Source: Clostridium_AD sp047624165
GTDB lineage: Bacteria; Bacillota; Clostridia; Clostridiales; Clostridiaceae
Length of the DNA: 8,513 nt
Assembly (NCBI GenBank): GCA_047624165.1
Contig: JBLHPD010000206.1
Coordinates: 1-8,513, forward strand
Direction: 5' to 3'
The position numbers were made by a program, and so were the translations under genes. Shown here one piece after another: positions 1-5,103 of the stretch. Position 1 is the first letter of the stretch; every line of letters starts with the position of its first letter. A model generated the notes under the pieces. That model was not told the DNA's origin. It made no database searches and saw nothing but the letters and a program-made list of their open reading frames with translations.

Positions 1-140
1 GGCTCAGGTTCACTAGACTGCCGTCCTGGCAGTCTTACGGAAATTTTATATTCGTAAAAGAAGAATTTCTAAATAGAATTTCGAATGTTTTTTCGCTTCT
101 TATTGCAAGTCACTCCGGAGAAATTTTATACTTATTATTC
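1..140. repeat. Right half of a long palindromic intergenic repeat (copy 1, cut by the window edge)
   Basis: This stretch aligns end to end with 6524-6665, at roughly four fifths identity by eye, including the final TTAT(C)TATTC. It begins at the core of the element (GGCTCAGG), so the left arm lies outside the window. It contains a perfect 8-bp hairpin: AGACTGCC at 15-22, loop GTCCT at 23-27, GGCAGTCT at 28-35. The outer end (GGAGAAATTTTATAC, 117-131) matches the terminal inverted repeat of the complete copy. No protein is encoded. It may be a miniature mobile element or another extragenic palindrome; the family was not recognised. Confidence 0.85.
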
Positions 141-224
141 AGATGTTATATATATCATACTCCTACATGACTTCACCTTCATGATTATACTTTGTCCATA
201 CAAATAAATACACAAAAGTAGAAA

Positions 225-244
225 GTGTCAGGGTAGACCCCGTG
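225..244. other. GC-rich 20-mer, possible remnant of a mobile-element end
   Basis: GTGTCAGGGTAGACCCCGTG stands out in very AT-rich surroundings and contains the dyad GGGT-AG-ACCC. From memory, similar GTGTCAGGGTCAGACCCC-type strings occur beside REP-associated tyrosine transposase genes in several phyla. No transposase is visible here, so this is only a suggestion. Confidence 0.2.
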
Positions 245-283
245 TTTTGCTGACGTTACCCATAAATATATTATGGGAAATAT

Positions 284-481
284 TTATTTTTCAATATACT
301 CTTTAATGTACAACGCATCATAATTTATTATCTTTTCAATGCTGGACAAATATCTTGTCTTATCTTCTTCTGAAATAACTTCATTCTCAAATTTTTTAAG
401 AAATGAGAAATGAGAAATATTGAATATTGTATAAACAGCAGTAGCAATATTAAGAATATAGTTTAATTTTATATGAATTTT
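284..481 (-). pseudogene. Decayed or truncated coding remnant, no start codon
   Basis: On the minus strand a frame stays open for 65 codons between an in-frame TGA (482-484) and a TAA (284-286). It has no ATG or GTG, and its only TTG codons lie well inside. The second half reads like real protein, charged and probably helical (FENEVISEEDKTRYLSS, then YDALYIKEYIEK). The first half is hydrophobic (YILNIATAVYTIF). A 7-bp tandem repeat, AAATGAG at 401-407 and 408-414, lies in the middle. No family was recognised. It may be the tail of a lost gene or a chance frame in AT-rich DNA. Confidence 0.25.
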
Positions 482-534
482 TCAAATAATATAGAAAAGT
501 ATAGACATTTAAGTGAATCTGGAATAAAAAATAT

Positions 535-603
535 ATTGTATATTTATACAATAATAAACGGTGTATTCATGGATATTATATGTTTCATGAATAAGTATAC
601 TAA
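535..603. promoter_or_regulatory. Two candidate ArgR (ARG-box) operators upstream of arcA
   Basis: Site 1, ATTGTATATTTATACAAT (535-552), is a perfect dyad. It fits the 18-bp consensus WNTGAATWWWWATTCANW at 16 of 18 positions, with two symmetric mismatches (TGTAT for TGAAT). Site 2, CATGAATAAGTATACTAA (586-603), matches 14 of 18 and resembles the B. subtilis AhrC box (CATGAATAA...). The starts are 51 bp apart, about five helical turns. Both lie some 140-210 bp upstream of the proposed -35, which would suit activation by a looped ArgR hexamer. A further dyad, TATTCATG/CATGAATA (564-571/586-593), overlaps site 2, and ATCAATT-GT-AATTGAT lies at 658-673. Consensus matches in AT-rich DNA are weak evidence. 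Confidence 0.4.
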
Positions 604-744
604 AATCAACAAATTTATATTTTTCAAATTTAGAGTAGGGTACCATACATAAGCATGATCAATTGTAATTGATATATCTATGGTGGAATTCATCTGAAAA
701 GCTTTACAGGATTAAATAAACACGGTTTAAGCAATATTTAGAGT

Positions 745-773
745 TTTTACTTATTATTATTTAAGGATATACT
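745..773 (+). promoter_or_regulatory. Probable sigma-A promoter of arcA
   Basis: TTTTAC (-35, 745-750) and TATACT (-10, 768-773) are separated by 17 bp. The -10 is good and the -35 weak, which would fit an activator-dependent promoter. Transcription would start near 780, leaving a leader of about 33 bases that holds the ribosome-binding site AAAGGGGG (795-802). Confidence 0.5.
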
Positions 774-812
774 AAGAATTGAAGAACGAAACACAAAGGG
801 GGATGATTGATT

Positions 813-2036
813 ATGGGGTCATTTATAAACGTTACTTCTGAAATCGGGAAATTAAATACTGTCATGCTACACAGGCCTGGTAAAGAAATTGAAAACTTGG
901 TACCAGAATACCTTGGAAGATTACTATTTGATGATATTCCGTATTTAGAAGTTGCAAAGAAAGAACACGATAAGTTTGCAGATATTCTAAGGGAAAATGG
1001 TGTAGAGGTTTTATATTTAGAGGATCTTGCCTGCGAAGCGTTAAATGATATGAAAGTACGAGAAGACTTTCTTAAGCAGTTTTTAAAAGAAAGTAATATA
1101 ACAAACTTAATACTTTCTGAAGGCTTAAATAACTATTTTTTGTCCTTACCAGTTCATAAAATGGTAGATGAAGTAATTTCAGGTATTAGAAAAAATGAAG
1201 TGAAGATTGAAGGGACACATTCATTAGCAGTGTTAATGAATGATGTTTATCCATTCTATTTAGATCCGATGCCAAATTTATATTTTACAAGAGATCCTGG
1301 CGCTGCAATTGGTAATGGTCTTACAATAAATACTATGCAAACAGAGGCAAGAAGACGAGAATCATTATTTTTAGAGTATATTCATGGAAATCACAGATAC
1401 TTTAAAGATTCTGAAACACCACTTTGGTATGACAGAAGTTTGCCGAATAGTATTGAAGGCGGGGATGAAGCAATTTTATCTGAAAAAGTGCTTGCAATAG
1501 GGTGTAGTCAGAGAACTTCACCTGAAGCAATTGAAGCAGTTGCTAAGAATTTATTTGAAAAACATACGAGTTTTGAAAAGGTTTTAGTGTTCCAAATTCC
1601 AGCATGTAGAGCTTTTATGCACCTTGATACAGTATTTACGATGGTAGATTATGATAAGTTTACAATTCACCCTGGAGTTGAAGAATCGTTAAACGTATTT
1701 GAAATTACTAAGGGAGCGAATGGGGAACTAAAGTTAAAACAAGAATCAGATGCGCTTGAAAATATTTTAAAGAATGCATTGAAGCTTCCAGCAGTTAAAC
1801 TAATAAGATGTGGTGGCGGAGATTTTATAACAGCTGGAAGAGAACAATGGAATGATGGGGCGAATACACTTGCAATTGCACCAGGGAAAATCATTACTTA
1901 TGAAAGGAATTATGTTACAAATGAAATATTGGATGCAAACGGAATCACAGTACTAACAATGCCAAGTTCAGAACTTTCCAGAGGAAGGGGTGGTCCAGGA
2001 TGCATGAGTATGCCACTTAATAGGGATAATTTGTAG
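813..2036 (+). CDS. arcA: Arginine deiminase
   Basis: Converts L-arginine to citrulline and ammonia in the cytoplasm, the first step of the arginine deiminase (ATP-yielding) pathway. The 407 residues match the usual family length. All signature elements are present: FTRDP with Asp161, IEGGDE (Glu215), HLDTVF with His270 and Asp272, and the catalytic cysteine in GPGCMSMP (Cys397) near the C-terminus. The N-terminus INVTSEIGKLNTVMLHRPG is typical. I chose ATG 813, ten bases after AAAGGGGG; a TTG at 807 in the same frame would add two residues but sits only four bases from the site. No arcB, arcC or transporter follows. The next gene is convergent, so arcA is probably transcribed alone. ArgR-like sites upstream suggest arginine control. 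Identification is very secure. Confidence 0.97.
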   Translation: MGSFINVTSEIGKLNTVMLHRPGKEIENLVPEYLGRLLFDDIPYLEVAKKEHDKFADILRENGVEVLYLEDLACEALNDMKVREDFLKQFLKESNITNLILSEGLNNYFLSLPVHKMVDEVISGIRKNEVKIEGTHSLAVLMNDVYPFYLDPMPNLYFTRDPGAAIGNGLTINTMQTEARRRESLFLEYIHGNHRYFKDSETPLWYDRSLPNSIEGGDEAILSEKVLAIGCSQRTSPEAIEAVAKNLFEKHTSFEKVLVFQIPACRAFMHLDTVFTMVDYDKFTIHPGVEESLNVFEITKGANGELKLKQESDALENILKNALKLPAVKLIRCGGGDFITAGREQWNDGANTLAIAPGKIITYERNYVTNEILDANGITVLTMPSSELSRGRGGPGCMSMPLNRDNL

Positions 2037-2076
2037 TAAAAAGTGTTATGTAGTTAACAACTAATATTTAATTAGT

Positions 2077-2133
2077 GTTATTTTAAAAAGGAGTTTTTTT
2101 AAGAAGGCCACTAAAAAACTAAATTTTAATAAC
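2077..2133. other. Imperfect hairpin in the arcA 3' region
   Basis: GTTATT (2077-2082) pairs with AATAAC (2128-2133), and AGTTTTTT (2092-2099) pairs with AAAAAACT (2113-2120) around a 13-base loop; AAAA and TTTT pair between them after small bulges. It directly abuts the stronger hairpin at 2134-2176. It may help end arcA transcripts or protect their 3' end. Confidence 0.4.
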
Positions 2134-2176
2134 AATATAGGACATAAAATAGATTTTCTATTTTATGTCCTATATT
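2134..2176. terminator. Probable bidirectional terminator between arcA and the convergent P-loop gene
   Basis: A perfect 20-bp inverted repeat (arms 2134-2153 and 2157-2176, three-base loop TTT) has its core at AGGACATAAAATAG/CTATTTTATGTCCT. It lies between two convergent stop codons, where a shared terminator is expected. The stem is AT-rich and no clean T-run follows on either strand, so termination efficiency is uncertain. Confidence 0.6.
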
Positions 2177-2221
2177 TATAAAAATTTCTAAAAAGGTTAT
2201 TTTCAAAAATGATTTTTGTTA

Positions 2222-3328
2222 TTAGAAGTTTGAGTTATTTAAATAGGCTTCTTCATATCCATTTAGTTTTTTAATAATATTTGTAAACACTGCATCCACT
2301 TTAGAAAAATCCATGTTTGGTACAAAGGAAGTTTCAAGTTCGTCATGTAGACCTTTAGCTTCTTTTATTGTAGCTAAACCCTTGTTTAATAATGTATAAA
2401 ACTCAGTTGCATCATAGTCCATCTCAACTTTGTTCTTTTGAAGGGTACTTAGATTTAAACAGTCCTTCATGTCAATTACAGTACCTGTCAAATCTAAATT
2501 ATTTATTACGTTAGAGGTCAAAATGGCAACATTTAAGTCAGGAATCAATATATGCTCAATTTTTTCAGGGATAAGAGGTGTATGGAAAATTTCCACATAG
2601 TAGCCACGTCTTAAGGCTTCAGCAGATAAAAATTCTAAAACATCTGATTTACCAGTACCAGGTCCACCTTTTAATACATAAATATTCTTATAACCATCGC
2701 TTAAGTTTTCTATATAAGTGATAATGCCGTTAGGAGTAAAAGCTGTAGCAAATAAATGCCTATCGAAGCCTATATTTGATGGTGAGGTAGTAAATAAAGA
2801 TTCTTTTAAATTTTCTTTTATTAGATTTAACTTATTAATATTTAGGGCTTCATTATTATAAGTACACCAATCGTCATAAACTAATTTAGCTGCTCCAAAG
2901 AATTTGTAAGCTCTTTTGAAAGTTTTACCAACTTTTTTATTTGTATCAATTATCTTATGTCTATACTTCTTAAAACCATCTTCATCCCAACAATCTCCCA
3001 TGTTCAGAATTTCATCAACAGCCCCAGGGTTTATGGGATCAACTACATGAGGTGATGTTCCATCAAGTATTGCTACGTTAAGTCCTTTAATAACTACTCC
3101 GTCTAGTGAATTATTATCTGACGAGCAGTGATGGTATTCTATATCGTAGCCTTTTTCATTGAAGTATTTGCCAACTTTCTTCATTAAGGAGGATTTACCC
3201 GTTCCAGGGCCTCCTTTTATGCATATTATTCTTCTTGCTTCATCCTGTCCTAGTATATACCTATAGAAGGAATAGAATCCTCTAGAAGTATTTCCACCAG
3301 GAAAAATATTTTTAATAGTACCTTGCAT
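2222..3328 (-). CDS. Tandem P-loop ATPase-like protein (PRK06851-type), function unknown
   Basis: A 368-residue soluble protein with two copies of one nucleotide-binding module. Each half has an identical Walker A, GGPGTGKS, at residues 39-46 and 221-228. About 45 residues later each has a hydrophobic strand, GLNVAILDGTSPH (from 82) and DLNVAILTSNVIN (from 264). The second strand lacks the Asp-Gly of the first, so the halves may differ in activity. There is no signal peptide or membrane segment. I recognise the layout as that of the PRK06851-type hypothetical ATPases of Firmicutes, whose substrate is not known to me. I chose the internal ATG at 3328 (MQGTIKNIFPGG) because GGAGTG (3337-3342) lies eight bases before it; the ATGs at 3352 and 3349 have no ribosome-binding site. 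Apparently a single-gene unit. Confidence 0.85.
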   Translation of the reverse strand: MQGTIKNIFPGGNTSRGFYSFYRYILGQDEARRIICIKGGPGTGKSSLMKKVGKYFNEKGYDIEYHHCSSDNNSLDGVVIKGLNVAILDGTSPHVVDPINPGAVDEILNMGDCWDEDGFKKYRHKIIDTNKKVGKTFKRAYKFFGAAKLVYDDWCTYNNEALNINKLNLIKENLKESLFTTSPSNIGFDRHLFATAFTPNGIITYIENLSDGYKNIYVLKGGPGTGKSDVLEFLSAEALRRGYYVEIFHTPLIPEKIEHILIPDLNVAILTSNVINNLDLTGTVIDMKDCLNLSTLQKNKVEMDYDATEFYTLLNKGLATIKEAKGLHDELETSFVPNMDFSKVDAVFTNIIKKLNGYEEAYLNNSNF

Positions 3329-3366
3329 AAATATCACACTCCATATCATCATATCAATATATAGTA

Positions 3367-3381
3367 TTCAGAGGTTCTGAA
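3367..3381. promoter_or_regulatory. Short dyad upstream of the P-loop gene, possible operator
   Basis: TTCAGA-GGT-TCTGAA is a perfect 6-bp dyad with a three-base spacer, about 40 bp upstream of the P-loop start codon. On the minus strand a TATAAT-like -10 (3388-3393) lies just beyond it. No regulator could be assigned. Confidence 0.25.
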
Positions 3382-3425
3382 ATTGATTATAATTAATTTG
3401 TATTTTTATAGTAGAGGTGTTAGCA

Positions 3426-3491
3426 GTGAAATATATAAATAGTATAATAGATATTATAGTAAAAATATCTACAATTATTACTTGTGCTTAG
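3426..3491 (+). CDS. Possible 21-residue hydrophobic peptide
   Basis: GTG 3426 follows a GAGGTG motif (3413-3418) at a spacing of seven bases and opens a 21-codon frame ending in TAG. The peptide begins MKYINSIIDIIVKIST and then ITCA. It is amphipathic or hydrophobic with two early lysines or lysine-like positions. It sits between the divergent P-loop gene and the lysC leader promoter. No homologue was recognised. A frame this short could easily arise by chance in AT-rich DNA. Confidence 0.15.
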   Translation: MKYINSIIDIIVKISTIITCA

Positions 3492-3502
3492 AAACATAAT
3501 AC

Positions 3503-3531
3503 TTGTTATTATGAATATACTGTGATAAAAT
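3503..3531 (+). promoter_or_regulatory. Probable promoter of the lysC-lysA operon
   Basis: TTGTTA (-35, 3503-3508) and TAAAAT (-10, 3526-3531) have exact 17-bp spacing. The predicted start, near 3538, is about 20 bases before the riboswitch aptamer, as expected for a riboswitch-controlled leader. Confidence 0.6.
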
Positions 3532-3560
3532 AATAACTAATTTAAAAAGTAAACTACCTA

Positions 3561-3720
3561 GGGTAGAGGTGCTGTATCTAAGAGTACTTGTTCGGAGCTG
3601 ACAGGCTAAGATGAATAAGAAAAGGAGCTATGGCCGAAGAAATATATTACGTAAAAATATTTTCTGGTTTTATACAAAATATGTGTAAAATTGTCACTGA
3701 TTTTTCAGTGGAGAGCTACA
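3561..3720 (+). ncRNA. Lysine riboswitch (L-box) aptamer
   Basis: The conserved L-box blocks occur in order: GTAGAGGTGC (from 3563), AAGAGTA, GGAGCTGACAGGCT, GAAAAGGAGC, TGGCCGAAG, TGTCACTG and GGAGAGCTAC. P1 forms between GTAG (3563-3566) and CTAC (3716-3719). CTTGTTC pairs with GAATAAG in P2, AGAAATAT pairs with ATATTTTCT in P3, and P5 is CACTGA-TTTT-TCAGTG (3695-3710). It precedes lysC directly and is followed by an intrinsic terminator. Known members bind L-lysine and switch transcription off. The antiterminator is not clear; TACAA (3717-3721) with TTGTA (3734-3738) would compete with P1. Structure was judged by eye. Confidence 0.95.
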
Positions 3721-3755
3721 AGGTACACGAAGTTTGTATAAAATCATGTATTTTT

Positions 3756-3794
3756 ATGCGGCAAAGGTGTTCCTTTGCCGCATTTATTTTTTTT
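3756..3794 (+). terminator. Intrinsic terminator of the lysine riboswitch
   Basis: The 12-bp perfect stem ATGCGGCAAAGG/CCTTTGCCGCAT (3756-3767 and 3772-3783) with a TGTT loop is followed by TTATTTTTTTT. It lies 36 bases after the aptamer and 81 bases before lysC. This is the expression platform: lysine binding should favour it and stop transcription before lysC-lysA. Flanking ATGTATTTTT and AAAAATACAT could extend the stem. Confidence 0.93.
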
Positions 3795-3816
3795 GAAAAA
3801 ATACATATAAATTCAA

Positions 3817-3854
3817 AATGACACCAAAGGTGATAAATATCACCAAAAGTGATA
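3817..3854 (+). repeat. Two tandem 19-bp units between the riboswitch terminator and lysC
   Basis: AATGACACCAAAGGTGATA (3817-3835) is followed directly by AATATCACCAAAAGTGATA (3836-3854), identical at 16 of 19 positions. The units also form alternative small hairpins: CACC-AAA-GGTG, GGTGAT-AAAT-ATCACC and TATCAC-CAAAA-GTGATA. The block ends six bases before the lysC ribosome-binding site AGGAG (3861-3865). It could be a protein-binding site or an RNA element affecting lysC translation; neither is shown. Confidence 0.6.
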
Positions 3855-3875
3855 AATGGTAGGAGTGGTTAAGTT

Positions 3876-5075
3876 ATGGCAGTAGTTGTTCAAAAATATG
3901 GAGGTTCATCTGTAGGCACTACAGAGAAAATTAAAGGGATTGCACAAAGTATAGTAATGAGAAAAAATGAAAAAACAGATTTAGTTATAGTAGTATCTGC
4001 TATGGGAAAAACTACGGATGATTTAATATCTCTGTCAAAAGGTATATCAGAAAAACCAGATAAGAGGGAACTAGACGCGCTACTATCAACAGGAGAAATA
4101 ATTTCAAGCGCACTACTCGCCATGGCAATTAAGGAGCTCGGATATGATGCTATAAGCTATACTGCAGGGCAAATTGGCATTAAGACTAGTGGACAATATG
4201 GCAAAGCATTAATTAAAGACATACATGATAAGAGGGTTATAAAAAGTTTAGGAGAAGGTAAAATTGTAATAGTAACTGGCTTCCAAGGAATAAATGAAGA
4301 AGGTGATGTTACCACTTTAGGGAGAGGTGGTTCTGACACCACTGCTGTAGCAATGGCAGTTAAGCTTAAAGGTAGCTGCGAAATATATACGGATGTAGCT
4401 GGAATATATAGTGTAGATCCTAGAGCATATAGCCAGGCTAAAAAATTAGATGAAATAGAATATGAAGAGATGTTAGAGCTTGCAAGTTTGGGAGCACAAG
4501 TAATGCATTCAAGGTCTATAGAGCTTGCTCAAAAATATAGTATACCTATATATGTAGGCCTTAGTAATAGTGAAATTAAGGGAACTATAATTAGGGAGGT
4601 AAAAAATATGAATATGGAAAGTAAACCAATAACAGGCATAGCAACTAGTGATGAGGATGTGGCAGTGACTCTGCAACATATACCTAAAGATGTGAATATA
4701 TTATCTGTCATATTTGAAGCTATAGGAAGTAAAAGAATTAATATAGATATGATAAGTCAGTCATCTCCTATAGATGGAATGGTAAATGTATCATTTACAA
4801 TTCCTAAAGAAAGCTTAAAGGATAGTTTAGAAATTATAGATAAATTAATAGTAGATAACAAAGTTATAGTTGATAAGGACATTACTAAATTTTCAGTAGT
4901 GGGACTTGGTATGAAGACAACCTCTGGAGTAGCTGCTAAAATGTTTAGGGTTTTTAGCAAAAACAATATTGAAATTAAAATGATTACTACTTCAGAAATA
5001 AGAATTACTTGTGCTATTAAAACAGAGGATAAATCAAAGGCTATTCAGGTTATTGCAAAAGAATTTAATCTATAA
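3876..5075 (+). CDS. lysC: Aspartate kinase, lysine-regulated (aspartokinase II type)
   Basis: Phosphorylates L-aspartate with ATP, the first step toward lysine, other aspartate-family amino acids and diaminopimelate for the cell wall. Residues 1-240 are the kinase domain: KYGGSSV (7-13), VSAMG (40-44), STGE (71-74), GRGGSDTTA (149-157) and TDVAGIYSVDPR (172-183). Residues from about 260 to 399 form two ACT domains that bind the allosteric amino acid. The 399 residues fit the monofunctional class, with no homoserine dehydrogenase part. ATG 3876 follows AGGAG (3861-3865) by ten bases. It is first in an operon with lysA, 28 bp downstream, behind a lysine riboswitch, so it is controlled by lysine at the RNA level and probably also by feedback. 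An internal start appears to make a second product. Confidence 0.97.
   Translation: MAVVVQKYGGSSVGTTEKIKGIAQSIVMRKNEKTDLVIVVSAMGKTTDDLISLSKGISEKPDKRELDALLSTGEIISSALLAMAIKELGYDAISYTAGQIGIKTSGQYGKALIKDIHDKRVIKSLGEGKIVIVTGFQGINEEGDVTTLGRGGSDTTAVAMAVKLKGSCEIYTDVAGIYSVDPRAYSQAKKLDEIEYEEMLELASLGAQVMHSRSIELAQKYSIPIYVGLSNSEIKGTIIREVKNMNMESKPITGIATSDEDVAVTLQHIPKDVNILSVIFEAIGSKRINIDMISQSSPIDGMVNVSFTIPKESLKDSLEIIDKLIVDNKVIVDKDITKFSVVGLGMKTTSGVAAKMFRVFSKNNIEIKMITTSEIRITCAIKTEDKSKAIQVIAKEFNL
4608..5075 (+). CDS. Aspartokinase beta (regulatory) subunit from an internal in-frame start in lysC
   Basis: Inside lysC, AGGGAGGT (4593-4600) is followed at seven bases by ATG 4608, codon 245 of the same frame. This is a better ribosome-binding site than that of lysC itself. 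The product would be 155 residues, starting MNMESKPITGIA and made up of just the two ACT domains. In Bacillus subtilis aspartokinase II, the lysC gene is known to encode alpha and beta subunits in the same frame, with beta starting at about residue 246; the position here is essentially the same. That the site is used in this organism is inferred. The regulatory subunit would join the alpha subunit and carry lysine binding. Confidence 0.75.
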   Translation: MNMESKPITGIATSDEDVAVTLQHIPKDVNILSVIFEAIGSKRINIDMISQSSPIDGMVNVSFTIPKESLKDSLEIIDKLIVDNKVIVDKDITKFSVVGLGMKTTSGVAAKMFRVFSKNNIEIKMITTSEIRITCAIKTEDKSKAIQVIAKEFNL

Positions 5076-5103
5076 AAACAAATGTAGAGAAGGAGAGATT
5101 TAT

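Noticed and set aside
612..632. CodY box upstream of arcA
   Set aside because: The best alignment around ATTTTTCAAATTTAG leaves too many mismatches to AATTTTCWGAAAATT.
1667..1894. Antisense frame inside arcA, and similar ones inside lysC and lysA
   Set aside because: These are shadows of strongly supported genes on the other strand.
3329..3352. Earlier ATG starts of the P-loop gene at 3352 and 3349
   Set aside because: No ribosome-binding site precedes them, whereas GGAGTG is well placed for ATG 3328. The extra residues overlap that site.
3411..3419. A second riboswitch fragment suggested by GTAGAGGTG, also found at 3563-3571
   Set aside because: None of the later L-box blocks follows; a shared 9-mer alone is weak.
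3630..3821. 63-codon plus-strand frame
   Set aside because: It lies across the lysine riboswitch aptamer and its terminator; the sequence is explained by RNA structure and the peptide is not protein-like.
5011..5103. Upstream extension of lysA to an ATG at 5011
   Set aside because: It would overlap lysC by 65 bases, has no ribosome-binding site and adds residues not typical of the family. GTG 5104 has a good site.
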